NCBI GenBank assembly: GCA_012031965.1
Contig: JAAUSC010000014.1
Location: forward strand, 1 to 57,906
Source: Scytonema sp. RU_4_4
GTDB taxonomy: Bacteria > Cyanobacteriota > Cyanobacteriia > Cyanobacteriales > Nostocaceae
Direction: 5' to 3'
DNA: 57,906 nucleotides
Shown: positions 1 through 9,958 of the stretch, one piece after another
Layout of the letters: every line of letters begins with the position of its first letter
How positions within the stretch are numbered: the stretch's first letter is position 1
The notes under the pieces: generated by a model
Told to the model about the DNA's origin: nothing
Databases searched by the model: none
The model's input: the letters and a program-made list of their open reading frames with translations, nothing else
Made by a program: the position numbers and the translations under genes

Positions 1-166
1 AGGGCTGGCTTGCGACTTGTATATCGTTAGGGGTAGGATGACTAGATTGTTCACCTTCAGAGGAACAAGAGCGATCGCCAAAGCCAGAATACCTACTATT
101 ACAATTTTTGAATTTCTGCTGGAATTTCTGCCCATGAGTTGTTCTCAAAAAAATCTGTTAGCGTAG

Positions 167-199
167 CGGGGCGTAGCGGGGCGTAGCCCGTTCTGTGTT
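167..199. repeat. Short GC-rich tandem repeat 3' of sigF
   Basis: The unit GCGTAGCGGG is repeated in tandem and ends in GCGTAGCCCG. It lies just beyond the 3' end of sigF. It resembles the small dispersed GC-rich repeats common between cyanobacterial genes. No function is evident. Confidence 0.5.
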
Positions 200-219
200 C
201 TTCTTAGTCAGTTTTGCTG

Positions 220-996
220 TTAATCTTCTGGCACGTACATTAAGTGTTTCAGCAAGTCTAGCCCTTTCTTAAGCCTACGAGAGACCGTGACGACACTGAT
301 ACCAAGACGTTCTGCTACTTGTTTTTGCGTCAAATCATGCAAAAAAACAAATTCCAAGACTTCACGAGTACGTTGTTCTAGCTGCACCAGTGCTTGTTGG
401 ATACGAATTTGGTCTTCTTGCGCTAGTTGAAAGCTGTGGTAGCGGTTGTCCGGAACAAGATCTCCCAATGCAGTAGCACCTTCATCTCCATCCTGCACTG
501 GTATATCAAGGCTTAAGGGGGCGCGGTTAACCCACGCTAATTTAATTTCTTGCCATTCATCAGGGGAAATTTTCAATGCTGCTGCTAATTCAGAGTCAGT
601 CGGTTGGCGATTGTATTTTTCCCGCAGAGAACACGACACTCTTATTGCTTGCTGTTGCAGTGCTAACCAGCGTCGAGGAATTCGCACGGTGACTCCTTTA
701 TCTCGAAGATAGTGTCGTATTTCACCGCGAATATAGGGAATAGCAAAAGAACTGAAGGCGTACCCCTTGGAAATTTCAAATCTTTCTATCGCTCGAATCA
801 AACCCAAACAACCGACTTGGAGCAAGTCCTCGTAGCTTTCATGGCATTGATTCATCCAGTAATGAGCTTCTTTTCTGACAAGTCCAAAATTAAGTTTCAC
901 CAATTGATTACGAAAATCAGCTGAGCGATATTGGTGATATTCTCGCAACAACTGCCAAATCTCATGCTTCAGTTCGTTGGTGACTGTGGTTGGCAT
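220..996 (-). CDS. sigF: RNA polymerase sigma factor, SigF-type (group 3)
   Basis: This is an alternative sigma factor of 258 residues. Region 2 covers about residues 30-100 and includes the core-binding helix DLLQVGCLGLIRAIERF at 57-73. Region 3 follows at about 105-160. Region 4 has a helix-turn-helix near 222-246 (LTQKQVAERLGISVVTVSRR). There is no region 1.1, which fits the short group 3 SigF/SigB-like class. In cyanobacteria SigF is linked to pilus, motility and stress genes; that is family knowledge, not visible here. Start ATG at 996. The adjacent psbO is co-oriented but about 830 bases away, so a shared operon is unlikely. Confidence 0.9.
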   Translation of the reverse strand: MPTTVTNELKHEIWQLLREYHQYRSADFRNQLVKLNFGLVRKEAHYWMNQCHESYEDLLQVGCLGLIRAIERFEISKGYAFSSFAIPYIRGEIRHYLRDKGVTVRIPRRWLALQQQAIRVSCSLREKYNRQPTDSELAAALKISPDEWQEIKLAWVNRAPLSLDIPVQDGDEGATALGDLVPDNRYHSFQLAQEDQIRIQQALVQLEQRTREVLEFVFLHDLTQKQVAERLGISVVTVSRRLKKGLDLLKHLMYVPED

Positions 997-1825
997 AGTA
1001 TCGCATTTCTTGGTCGAATAAACAAAGAAATACTCATCTTTAAAGCAAGCTACGATTGCACTTATGAGTCAGATTTTTGCAGCATATCCGTTGGACGATG
1101 AGCGCCAGGGTCGTAGACACAAAAACGCTCTTTAGACACCTTTGTACACAGTAGCGGACTTACACCATCTCTTTACGAAAATGCGCCTAATTAGCCTGCA
1201 AAGGCAGACTACTCTCCGGGAAGCTACCTCCCGGGAAGCTACCAAGGAGCGTCTATGTTTGTATAGCCCTAGCCTTTAGCCTGAGGGTGAATACAGCGCA
1301 GTCTCACATAGAATTAGTATTACCCGAGAACAAGCAGTATCCGATACCTAAATAACAAAGAGGTTCCTATGACAGATAAAGAATTATGTGCTGGAAATAG
1401 CCACCACAACTGAATTGACAATGCAGCTTAATTTAAATTGGAGGGGTTCTTTTGTTTTTGAGTTAACTTTTTTTGTTTTTATAAAATTACATAGGAATAA
1501 AATAAAAATTTATTACTAAATAATAAACCGTAATTCTACTGAATTAGACTCCTTAATACATCAAGAATTGAGGGAAAATCTAAAATACATAGCATAAATA
1601 AAAACCGATTTGAATAGGTAAAATACTTAAAAATGCAAAACCTTCTATAAACTTGCTTTATAATTTATAATTTAAACTTCAAAAAACTAAATACGGACAG
1701 AGGTAACTCCAAAACCTCCTTCCAGAAATTCTCCTGTTAAGAGGGCAAGAAGTTACCCCTTAGGTTTAACTGAATAAACGCAATAGACGCTCTAAGTGCC
1801 GGTCAGTTGCAATCTTTAGAACAAT
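997..1825. other. Intergenic region between psbO and sigF
   Basis: About 830 bases, AT-rich in its second half, with no convincing gene. The 11-mer GGGAAGCTACC occurs twice in tandem near 1219-1241. GGTAACT (about 1702) and AGTTACC (about 1752) could form a long-loop hairpin downstream of psbO. A sigF promoter must lie here but I could not identify one. Confidence 0.4.
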
Positions 1826-2659
1826 CTAGACTCCATGCGGTTCTACACGACCGTAGAACAAACCACGAATCTTAACTTCTTCTGGCTCTTTAGCGCCTAA
1901 GTCGGTATCTGAAGGCTGTTCACTCTCGAAGGTACCTGCAATTTCACCAGTAGAGCTATCTACTTTTGCTATTTGCAGAGAAATTTTGCCCTTGAGAACA
2001 TCAGCTCGCTTAACGTTAGAGTTAGTCAGTTCTTCATCATCAGCTTGAGCCGGGAGAGCCACCGCGTTATCATACCCGGTAACGACACCGCGACCTTTGG
2101 GATCGAGGAAGGCAGCACCTCGATAAGATGGGACTTTGAAGGAACCTTCAAAGTCAGTGGAGGTGTTGATACTAGTCAAGCCAGGTTCTGTTTGAGCCAC
2201 CAAGCCTTTGATGGTAAATAGGAAAGGAATGCTTTCACCACCAGGGAGTTTGACTGTAATGGCTTGGAAGTCAAAGCCATCTCGTTCCACAAAGGTGAGG
2301 CTACTATCTGGATTGACCTTGAGATCGCCACTCACTTGATCCAAGGAGTAGGTGCGACGAGTCAACAATTTGCCAGAAATATATTCTGCTTTTTGCCGTT
2401 TATTAAGGGGTTCTTCTTTCACAAAGAATTGGGTTGGCTCTAAGCAGAGTTCTTTTAAGGTGTAGGACTGGCTACTATCTATGGGGATGAAGCCACGACT
2501 CGTTTCTGCCAGTTGAGGGCATCTAACAGCCAAGCCAGTACCTTTAATTTGGTCGTAGGTCAGGAACTCTGTACTCGTCGATGATGGACCTTCACTACAA
2601 GCAGTTAGTAACCCAAAGCATAAAGCCAAGAATGCAACAATTAAAGCGCGAAACCTCAT
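1826..2659 (-). CDS. psbO: Photosystem II manganese-stabilizing protein PsbO
   Basis: Extrinsic 33-kDa subunit that stabilises the Mn4CaO5 cluster on the lumenal side of photosystem II. The protein is 277 residues. It has the conserved segments KEEPLNKRQKAEYISGK, LPGGESIPF, PSYRGAAFLDPKGRG and GYDNAVALP, and ends in FYGRVEPHGV. The two disulfide cysteines are C47 and C72. I start at the ATG (2659), which has a GAGG-type site just upstream and matches the family's MRFRA beginning; a TTG six codons earlier is possible but less likely. The signal peptide ends LLTAC at 17-21, which also reads as a lipobox, so the protein may be lipid-anchored rather than cut at an AxA site. Confidence 0.97.
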   Translation of the reverse strand: MRFRALIVAFLALCFGLLTACSEGPSSTSTEFLTYDQIKGTGLAVRCPQLAETSRGFIPIDSSQSYTLKELCLEPTQFFVKEEPLNKRQKAEYISGKLLTRRTYSLDQVSGDLKVNPDSSLTFVERDGFDFQAITVKLPGGESIPFLFTIKGLVAQTEPGLTSINTSTDFEGSFKVPSYRGAAFLDPKGRGVVTGYDNAVALPAQADDEELTNSNVKRADVLKGKISLQIAKVDSSTGEIAGTFESEQPSDTDLGAKEPEEVKIRGLFYGRVEPHGV

Positions 2660-3484
2660 GGTTAACCTCAATGTCAAAAATTAATATTTAACTTGTAAAA
2701 CCGCACCTAAGCTTTGATAAGCACAAAGCCGCAACTTAAACTTACCAGGAGCTATACGTTTCTTAACGTTTTCCTTCCTCTTGCCCAGGCTTTAAACCTT
2801 AAACTACCCGAACCACTGCATCAGTTGGGATGCGTGCTTTAAGGGTGGTAAAAGAATTAGCAGTTTTACATACAGCCCATTGTTTTATGGGGAAATCAAA
2901 GCGATCATCAGCCAGATCATACGATTTTTTTTAACTCAAAATCAAAACGTTCTGATGTTTACCAACAAAGCCGGGATCACAAATAGCTATCTCAGAGGCT
3001 TTAACGATGCGTCGTAGCTTTTTTCTGTCAGTCGTCAGAGCTTCAACTGTTGTCGGAGCAGGTAGTTTTCTCAGAAACTGCAGTTTTATGTATTTTAAAC
3101 TACTTTTTATTTAAAGAAATAAATGTTAGCTACATATTTTTTTTTCTAAAAAATGCTTAAATAAAGCTGTCAGCACTTACTGGCACAGGAAAATGTAGTA
3201 TTTAACACATTTAAGTACAGGAACTCAAATTTAGAACTTTGCTTTCAGTAAGATAATTACTGGCGGGAGGCTAGCAGGATAGTGAGTTTTTGTATCTATC
3301 AGGCTATTCACTAAAGTCAGAAACTCGCAAAAACCTCTTTCTCCAAGATATGCAAAGAAAATTTGTCATAGCAACACCTCAGAAATCAATTAAGCTTTTC
3401 AACGTAAGGTTGACTGGTAACAAGTGAAAGCACAAAATCTCCAGTAAATTTGATTAGGCTTGATTTATAGGGACACGGGGGTGT
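2660..3484. other. Intergenic region upstream of psbO
   Basis: About 825 bases between the divergent psbO and the small ORF at 3485. It should hold the psbO promoter, but I see no sequence I can call with confidence. It contains AT-rich tracts around 3080-3160 and no RNA gene I recognise. Confidence 0.35.
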
Positions 3485-3835
3485 ATGAGCAACGCTAAAA
3501 AGTCAGAGTTAATGAAATTGTCTTGTAAACTGCAAGCAATTGCATCAGCAGCATATGATGCAGCTCAAGATTGTCAAGGGAATGCTAAGGCTCTTTTAGC
3601 CTTACTAAGACAGTTGGAGCAGTTACACCGACAGATCCGAGATGGGGCTTTTCAACAGAGTTTGCCTGATAATCGTCAAGCCCTCTACTCACTGCTTCGC
3701 GATATTGAGGCTGAGGGAGGCTGGCCCTATATTGAACGTATGAGGCTACAAGCCTTCTTAACAAATGTAGAACAAGAGGCGGCTGTTGAAAACAGCACTG
3801 AGGTTTTGGAAAACGATAGCTCCTTGAACTGGTAG
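3485..3835 (+). CDS. Small conserved-looking protein of unknown function
   Basis: A 116-residue soluble, helical-looking protein with no signal peptide or membrane segment. The N-terminal half is rich in Ala, Leu and Gln (SKLQAIASAAYDAAQD-like, about residues 13-50). A helical middle, RQALYSLLRDIEAEGGWPYIERMRLQAFL, spans about 64-92. The C-terminus is acidic and probably disordered. No catalytic motif is visible. Codon use and composition look like a real gene, and it sits in a core block between psbO and ftsQ. The start ATG follows a G-rich stretch, not a standard Shine-Dalgarno. I do not recognise a characterised family. Confidence 0.75.
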   Translation: MSNAKKSELMKLSCKLQAIASAAYDAAQDCQGNAKALLALLRQLEQLHRQIRDGAFQQSLPDNRQALYSLLRDIEAEGGWPYIERMRLQAFLTNVEQEAAVENSTEVLENDSSLNW

Positions 3836-4463
3836 TCCCAATTTTGGATTGTGGATTTGAGATTGGTAAATGTTAGTTATTTTTTGTTGGTTGTTCTGGT
3901 AAGACAAACCTCTGATCAATCCCTATGACCATCTCTAACGCTTGATAGTCATGCCATCATCACAGTTGCCATTGCCCGTAAGGGCAGTGCATTCCGCACA
4001 AAGCGCGCTACTTATGGTAGTATTATAGTTTTACCTTGTTTATCTCTCTTTGTGCTAAAAATTTGACAGCCTGTATGTTTTGGTTAAATTTTTCCGATTA
4101 TCAACAAATTTTATCTGCCTGGGAGCGTTCGTCAGAAGTTAAAAGGCAGAGGGTTTAAATTCTCTTCCAATCGCTCCCTTCAGCTCCCGCTGCTTTTCTT
4201 CAACCGTTTAATTCCTCTTGTCTTGTGAATTCTAGCGCCTGAGTTTTTAGTTAGATAACGAAAAAGCAGTATGCAGATATAAAATAGTTTGTCAATACTA
4301 TTTTTGTTTTTGTAGCTTTTTTTCAGTAAAAACGGTTGCCACAAAAAAATCAAAAGGCTACATTCAACTGAAAAGCAGGTCTCCCTGGCTAATAGCGTTT
4401 ACTAAAATTACACAATAGTACGAGCGCAACAACGAGTTGGACTGAAAGTGTGGAAGGGTTTGC
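3836..4463. other. Intergenic region upstream of ftsQ
   Basis: About 630 bases with no supported gene. It is AT-rich with several T runs (about 4300-4330). It presumably carries the ftsQ promoter. No RNA gene is recognised. Confidence 0.35.
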
Positions 4464-5339
4464 ATGGCTGGCATTGTATCGGTTTCCCGCTCAGATTTAG
4501 AAGGTCGCCGTAAGAAATTACGTCAAAAGCGGCAAATGAAAATTATCCAGACTATTTGGCAAACCATTGCTGTGAGTTCATTGGCGGGAGGTTTGCTGTG
4601 GATGACTACTCAACCGATTTGGGTACTAACAACACCCAAAGACATTGAGGTTTACGGGAATCACTTACTATCTCGTGAGACTATTCAGTCATTACTCGTG
4701 CTTGCTTATCCTCAGTCTTTATGGCGCATAGAACCTCATAGGATTGCCGAATCTTTGAAACAGCAACCGACCATAGCACAAGCAACCGTCAGTCGTCGTC
4801 TGTTTCCACCAGGGTTAATCGTTCAGATTAAAGAGCGGGTTCCTGTAGCGATCGCACATAGCGCGGCTCCCTCTGGGAGCATCGCCCAAAGTCATCAGGA
4901 GCAAGGAAACACTGATGATGGTCACAAAAAAGTATCTGTAGGGTTACTAGACGCTAATGGCGTTTGGATACCTATAGAAAAATACACATCTGGTGATCCC
5001 AAATTGCGATTGCCTAGTCTCAAAGTTTTTGGCTCACCAGAACAGTATCGTCCCTATTGGACTCAACTTTATCAAGCTCTCAGCCAGAGTTCTGTAAACG
5101 TCAAAGAAATTGATTTGCGAGACCCAACAAATTTAATTTTGGAAACAGAACTGGGAAATATACATCTTGGGGCACCAAGTTCCTTGTTACCTGAAAAAAT
5201 TAGGGTAATAGCACAAATGCGCAATTTACCTGCACAACTCAATCCTAGTCAAATAGAGTATATTGATCTAAAAAATCCAGAGCTTCCGTTAGTACAAATG
5301 AACCAAAAAAAACAACAACCATTATCCTCAACTCTCTAA
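4464..5339 (+). CDS. ftsQ: Cell division protein FtsQ (POTRA domain)
   Basis: A bitopic divisome protein that links early and late division proteins at the septum. It has 291 residues. A basic cytoplasmic N-terminus (RRKKLRQKRQMK) is followed by one membrane segment at about 31-52 and a POTRA domain at about 58-128 (IEVYGNHLLSRETIQSLL ... IVQIKERVPVAI). The remaining beta domain is the FtsQ/DivIB part. The start ATG has GGAAGGG upstream. A palindromic repeat (4863-4887) has been read into the protein right after the POTRA domain, adding an Ala/Ser-rich loop of about 14 residues near residue 130. It precedes ftsZ, as in other cyanobacteria, but with an unusually long gap. Confidence 0.9.
   Translation: MAGIVSVSRSDLEGRRKKLRQKRQMKIIQTIWQTIAVSSLAGGLLWMTTQPIWVLTTPKDIEVYGNHLLSRETIQSLLVLAYPQSLWRIEPHRIAESLKQQPTIAQATVSRRLFPPGLIVQIKERVPVAIAHSAAPSGSIAQSHQEQGNTDDGHKKVSVGLLDANGVWIPIEKYTSGDPKLRLPSLKVFGSPEQYRPYWTQLYQALSQSSVNVKEIDLRDPTNLILETELGNIHLGAPSSLLPEKIRVIAQMRNLPAQLNPSQIEYIDLKNPELPLVQMNQKKQQPLSSTL
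4863..4887. repeat. Palindromic repeat inside ftsQ
   Basis: A hairpin-forming 25-mer (GGCTCCC / GGGAGC arms) next to a GCGATCGC octamer. Its reverse complement begins GGGCGATGCTCC and ends GGAGCCGC, the same arms as the tandem repeat inside nagA at 26419-26478. It is read in frame by ftsQ. Confidence 0.7.
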
Positions 5340-6737
5340 GAAAAATTTGGTGTGTTCGATGTGTAAAGCACACTTAATTGATAAAGAAGTTTTATGCTGA
5401 GTCAATATACAATTTTCGATATTGCAGTAACCTACGATATTGCAGTAACCCAAGTTAAAACCAGCGTTAACTTCTAATGACAATCGGAGGAATAATCATT
5501 AAAACTTCTATTTTGGAGTAGAAGTAAAGCTTGTTATTGCCCTAACATCTAAGTAATAGGGTGCAAACGTTAGACAAACTAGCGTTAGATAAATTTAATG
5601 GTGGGGTCTAGGCTGAGAAACGCCTATCGCCTACTTAGTATTCGACAGAACGCATCACGTTATCGGGTTGAGTTCATGAACTTTTTATTTCCTGCTAACT
5701 CACAAGGGAAAACCAGTATTGTCTTTGAGGAAAACTGTTGTTTACAGCAGCTACCCGTAAGGGTGGGCAGTTTGTTCTACGATCTAGTGTGCTTTGAAAA
5801 CAGTTGTATTCAGACATCCAAAGGTGGATTTCCGTAAGTAACACTTTGTAGCAACGAGAGTGAAGCATACTGAAAGAGACACGCAAAAGCTGCTTCCCTT
5901 AGATTCCTCTAAATACCCTCAGATTTTCTTACAAGTTAGAAGGGGAACTCTTCCAAAGCAAAGGTAGAATTTCTTTATTGCAAGTTTTCCTCGTATAAAG
6001 GCGAACTAACAGCAAAAAGACTAGGGTGTTCCATTACCTCACAAGTAACTTCTCGGTTATGTCCAGTTCAGGAATAGATAAGTAGAACATAAATTTTGTG
6101 TCTTAAATGGTAAATCCTATTGTTCAAATCTTGATGACAAACGAGACTCACCACGATCTGCCTTTACAAGTTACGCAGTTACTTCAGGGTTTTGTGTACA
6201 AAATTTCCTATGCTCCAAGATTGTGTATAGGCAATCACATAAGAGTACCCAGAGAAGACTCTTTTGAAGAGAAGAAGAGTTGGTTGTACCAATGGTTGAG
6301 ATACTTATATTCTATAAATTTATACCATAAAACATCTGCATGCGGTGCGGACCGTGAAAAAAAAACCTGTCGCTCCACTTGCAAAATGAATGTCCCATGT
6401 CAGTCACAAACTCAAACACGGAGATATTATAGGGGATACCAAGGGTATACTGAGCCAAATCGGCTAAATAGCAGTGAATATATTAATGTCTGGTGGAAGT
6501 TATACAGGTCAATTTTCGGTGAATATAGGTATACTTCACTAGAATTAGCTATGCGACTGGGTGCCTTAATGGCTTACCCAATAGCAAACTTTCGACCTCC
6601 AATCCTATCAAGGCTGGAAGCAGAAAGAACAATAAACAAAAATGCCATAGATTATGGCAACCTCAGCGTCAAACTATAGTTGACTCCCAGGTGAATAACA
6701 CCTTAAAAAGTCGTTTATCTACATGCTCGCAACTCCG
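5340..6737. other. Long ftsQ-ftsZ intergenic region
   Basis: About 1.4 kb separates ftsQ from ftsZ. An imperfect tandem duplication of about 18 bases (CGATATTGCAGTAACC twice) lies at about 5418-5451. A small ORF at 5598-5837 has no gene-like features. The only ORF worth listing is at 6107-6679. The region probably holds ftsZ promoters, which I could not locate. Confidence 0.4.
6107..6679 (+). CDS. Doubtful ORF of 190 residues upstream of ftsZ
   Basis: An open frame of 190 codons ending about 60 bases before ftsZ. The predicted protein is rich in Tyr, Arg and Asn, has several Cys (CGADREKKTCRSTCKMNVPC, about residues 78-97) and matches no family I know. No good ribosome binding site precedes the ATG. 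Composition is only weakly protein-like, so it may be a chance ORF in the ftsZ leader. If real, the Cys cluster could bind metal; that is speculation. Confidence 0.25.
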   Translation: MVNPIVQILMTNETHHDLPLQVTQLLQGFVYKISYAPRLCIGNHIRVPREDSFEEKKSWLYQWLRYLYSINLYHKTSACGADREKKTCRSTCKMNVPCQSQTQTRRYYRGYQGYTEPNRLNSSEYINVWWKLYRSIFGEYRYTSLELAMRLGALMAYPIANFRPPILSRLEAERTINKNAIDYGNLSVKL

Positions 6738-8027
6738 ATGACACTTGATAATAACCAAGGGTTTACCTATAAAAACTCCCAATCTCCTGGACCGCAGGGG
6801 TTCTCGCTGGCAATCAACTCCACCAATCCCTTTAATAATACTGGGGTAAACTACGGGCAAAATCATGACAGCAAGAAGATTCCCGGTGAAGAAACACGAA
6901 TGGGTGATATTGTTCCTGGTCGAGTCGCCAATATCAAAGTAATTGGTGTGGGTGGTGGCGGTAGCAATGCTGTTAACCGCATGATTGCGTCTGATGTGAG
7001 TGGAGTGGAGTTTTGGTCAATTAACACCGATGCACAGGCTCTGACCTTAGCATCTGCTCCCTCTCGCTTGCAAATTGGACAGAAACTGACGCGAGGTTTA
7101 GGAGCAGGTGGTAATCCTGCTATTGGTCAAAAGGCAGCTGAGGAATCACGGGACGAGATTGCCAAAGCTTTAGAGGGTGCCGACTTAGTGTTTATCACCG
7201 CTGGTATGGGAGGGGGTACTGGTACTGGTGCAGCTCCGATTGTTGCTGAAGTCGCAAAAGAAATGGGTGCTCTCACTGTCGGCGTGGTTACGCGTCCATT
7301 TATCTTTGAGGGACGTCGCCGCACAAGTCAAGCAGAACAAGGCATTGAAGGTCTAAAAAGTAGGGTGGATACGCTCATCATTATTCCTAATAATAAGCTG
7401 TTGGAAGTGATCCCGGAGCAGACACCCATGCAAGAAGCTTTTCGCTATGCAGATGATGTGTTGCGTCAAGGGGTACAAGGTATTTCGGATATCATCACAA
7501 TCCCTGGTTTAATCAACGTTGACTTTGCCGATGTGCGAGCTGTCATGGCAGATGCGGGCTCGGCGCTGATGGGTATCGGCATTGGTTCAGGAAAATCAAG
7601 AGCCAGAGAAGCAGCAATTGCTGCCATTTCTTCACCCTTACTAGAGTCTTCGATTGAAGGAGCCAGAGGTGTTGTCTTTAACATTACTGGTGGTAGTGAC
7701 CTTACCCTGCATGAAGTGAACGCCGCAGCAGAAACAATTTATGAAGTTGTTGATCCCAACGCCAATATTATTTTTGGAGCAGTGATTGATGACAGACTCC
7801 AAGGTGAAGTAAGACTTACCGTAATTGCCACAGGATTTACAGGTGAAGCACAAGCCGTACCACAACAAAACGCCAATCAACCACGGGTTGTCTCCCCACA
7901 AACAACAAAAAGACCAATACCACAGCCACCAGCAGCTAATCCTCCAACTCCTATTGCGGAACCTAAAGAAAAACCAGGATTAGATATACCAGATTTTCTC
8001 CGCAACCGACGCACACCCCGTAATTAA
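6738..8027 (+). CDS. ftsZ: Cell division protein FtsZ
   Basis: Tubulin-like GTPase that assembles the Z ring. The protein is 429 residues from the chosen ATG. I prefer the ATG at 6738 over one five codons earlier (6723) because the MTLDNNQG... beginning is the one I know from Nostoc-type FtsZ. A variable N-terminal tail (about 1-64) precedes the GTPase domain. The tubulin signature GGGTGTG is at about 158-164. The region [12 protein letters not shown] and the T7-loop region [10 protein letters not shown] are intact. A Pro/Gln-rich linker (about 370-415) leads to the C-terminal peptide [12 protein letters not shown], which recruits partners such as FtsA or ZipN/Ftn2-type anchors in the family. 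Confidence 0.98.
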   Translation: MTLDNNQGFTYKNSQSPGPQGFSLAINSTNPFNNTGVNYGQNHDSKKIPGEETRMGDIVPGRVANIKVIGVGGGGSNAVNRMIASDVSGVEFWSINTDAQALTLASAPSRLQIGQKLTRGLGAGGNPAIGQKAAEESRDEIAKALEGADLVFITAGMGGGTGTGAAPIVAEVAKEMGALTVGVVTRPFIFEGRRRTSQAEQGIEGLKSRVDTLIIIPNNKLLEVIPEQTPMQEAFRYADDVLRQGVQGISDIITIPGLINVDFADVRAVMADAGSALMGIGIGSGKSRAREAAIAAISSPLLESSIEGARGVVFNITGGSDLTLHEVNAAAETIYEVVDPNANIIFGAVIDDRLQGEVRLTVIATGFTGEAQAVPQQNANQPRVVSPQTTKRPIPQPPAANPPTPIAEPKEKPGLDIPDFLRNRRTPRN

Positions 8028-8299
8028 GAACTGATGAATTATCAATGGGATCAGGCTGAAAAATTTTTTATGACTCCTCATCCATAGGTCTTATTTGGAG
8101 GGTTTTGCAATCTGCTGGGGTGAGCAACTCTATTGCCATCCCTGATAATGCATATAGTTAATTGATTAAACTCGTCTATCCTACCTACAAACCAAATTCA
8201 TTTGGATATGTGTTCGCTCATGCGGATGTTTATCACAGCATTTGGTAGAAAAAAGCAAGGGCTGGATATTTTACCATATCTACCTAACCAGGCGAAATT

Positions 8300-9394
8300 T
8301 CAGAACCTGGTACTTCTATAATTTCCAATATAATTTTCAACTGGCTTGGAACCATGTAAATTTGCAACGGGTGCGAGGGAATAACCCCAATTTCTAACTG
8401 AGTGGGGTTTATGCCAATGATTGTCATTCATCATTTTTGCCTGCTCAATCCATTGAATGACCTGATGACCAAGGCGAGTACCATCTAATCGGTCTATCTC
8501 GCGCACTCCCGTAGGACTAGTGACGTTAACTTCGGTAAGATAACCACCGATAACATCAATACCGACAAAAATTAAGCCGTCTTTGCGTAAGGTTTCAGCG
8601 AGTTGGGCGCAAATTTCATACTCTCTTGGAGAGATATCAGTTTGGGCAACTGTACCACCTGTCGCCATATTATTACGAAAGTCGCTGCCAGATGAAAGGC
8701 GATTGAGAGCACCAATCGGTTCACCATTGAGCAGGATAATCCGCTTGTCTCCGTCTTTTGCCTCTGGTAAGTAGGTTTGTACCATGATTGGGACTCGACC
8801 TTGGAGGGTACTGAGTTCGATCATAGAATTGAAGTTGCGATCGCCTAGTTCTAAAAATAAAATCCCTTCTCCTGCTTTGTTTCCCAGTGGTTTAAGTACC
8901 GCCCTTCCCTGAGCCTCTACAAATTGCCTGATTAACTGCTTCTGTGCGGTGACAATGGTTTCTGGAATAGCTTTGGTAAACTGGAGAGCATACATTTTTT
9001 CGTTTGCCGCTCGGATTCCCGAAGGACTATTAATAACCAAAGTTTTGTGTTGGTCTACGTAGTCCAGAATATACGTAGCATAAAGATAAGGAACTGTGAC
9101 AGGTGGATCTGTCCGCATGAAGACGGCATCTAGTGTTTCCAAACAAACAAGGGTACGGCTGCTCAACTTGTACCAAGGATTCGCTGCTTGATAACGTCCC
9201 TCAACTAACTGCACTGGTACAAGTTCTACTTTTTCTAAAAGAGCCCAAGCTTTGCCTTGGACTACACTGAGTTGATTGGCTTGAGTTACCCAAACTTCAT
9301 GTCCCAGAATTTGCGCTGCTTCCATCAGAGCAACGCTTGTGTCGTGACATGGGTCAAGCTGATGGATGGGGTCAATAATAAAAGCCAGTTTCAC
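8300..9394 (-). CDS. gshB: Glutathione synthetase
   Basis: ATP-grasp ligase that joins gamma-glutamylcysteine and glycine in the last step of glutathione synthesis. It has 364 residues, slightly longer than the usual 315-330 because of a C-terminal tail of about 40 residues. The N-terminal substrate domain starts MKLAFIIDPI. The ATP-grasp core includes KPLGNKAGEGI, GDKRIILLNGEPIGALNR, a small-residue loop (NNMATGG) and EVNVTSPTG near the end. Start ATG at 9394. It lies 116 bases downstream of grxC on the same strand, so glutathione synthesis and glutathione-dependent reduction are probably co-expressed. Confidence 0.96.
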   Translation of the reverse strand: MKLAFIIDPIHQLDPCHDTSVALMEAAQILGHEVWVTQANQLSVVQGKAWALLEKVELVPVQLVEGRYQAANPWYKLSSRTLVCLETLDAVFMRTDPPVTVPYLYATYILDYVDQHKTLVINSPSGIRAANEKMYALQFTKAIPETIVTAQKQLIRQFVEAQGRAVLKPLGNKAGEGILFLELGDRNFNSMIELSTLQGRVPIMVQTYLPEAKDGDKRIILLNGEPIGALNRLSSGSDFRNNMATGGTVAQTDISPREYEICAQLAETLRKDGLIFVGIDVIGGYLTEVNVTSPTGVREIDRLDGTRLGHQVIQWIEQAKMMNDNHWHKPHSVRNWGYSLAPVANLHGSKPVENYIGNYRSTRF

Positions 9395-9510
9395 GCTTTG
9401 TGCCTCAATTACCAGGAAATTCCAAGGTTGTTCAATTTTGATTATCCCTTTAAGAGTTATGAGTGACCCTTCCTAATTCCTCACTTTTCACTCTTGACTT
9501 TTCTGTCAAC

Positions 9511-9783
9511 TTATACATATTTAGCAGATGCTAATAGCTCATCCAGTTTGCCTTGAGATTCTAGAGCATAAATATCGTCACAACCACCAATATGATGGTC
9601 GTTGATGAAAATTTGCGGTACGGAACGCCTGCCATTTGCTCTTCCAGCCATGAGATTGCGTGCAGCTTCATCTCCATCAATACTGTATTCAATGTAATTC
9701 ACGCCTTTTTTCACCAGCAAATTTTTGGCACGAATACAAAATGGGCAAGTTCTCCAAGTGTAAATTTCTACTTTCGCTGCCAT
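9511..9783 (-). CDS. grxC: Glutaredoxin 3 (dithiol)
   Basis: Small thiol-disulfide oxidoreductase of 90 residues, the full length for the family. The active site CPFC is at residues 13-16. The cis-Pro loop SVPQIFIN and the glutathione-binding GGCDDIYAL motif follow. It uses glutathione to reduce disulfides or mixed disulfides in the cytosol. It sits upstream of gshB on the same strand. Confidence 0.96.
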   Translation of the reverse strand: MAAKVEIYTWRTCPFCIRAKNLLVKKGVNYIEYSIDGDEAARNLMAGRANGRRSVPQIFINDHHIGGCDDIYALESQGKLDELLASAKYV

Positions 9784-9958
9784 AACATCCTCAACTTTTA
9801 TTAATGTTTCTTAATTTTAAGATAATAATGTTGTTGTAGCTGTGAGTGCTTTATCTATTCAACATTCAAAAATGAATTTTGAATTTAAGACTTCTCAAGT
9901 TTGTGTAAAGTAAAGCTTTAGAATATCTTATTTTCTTAGTTAATAAACTGCTCTTAAT

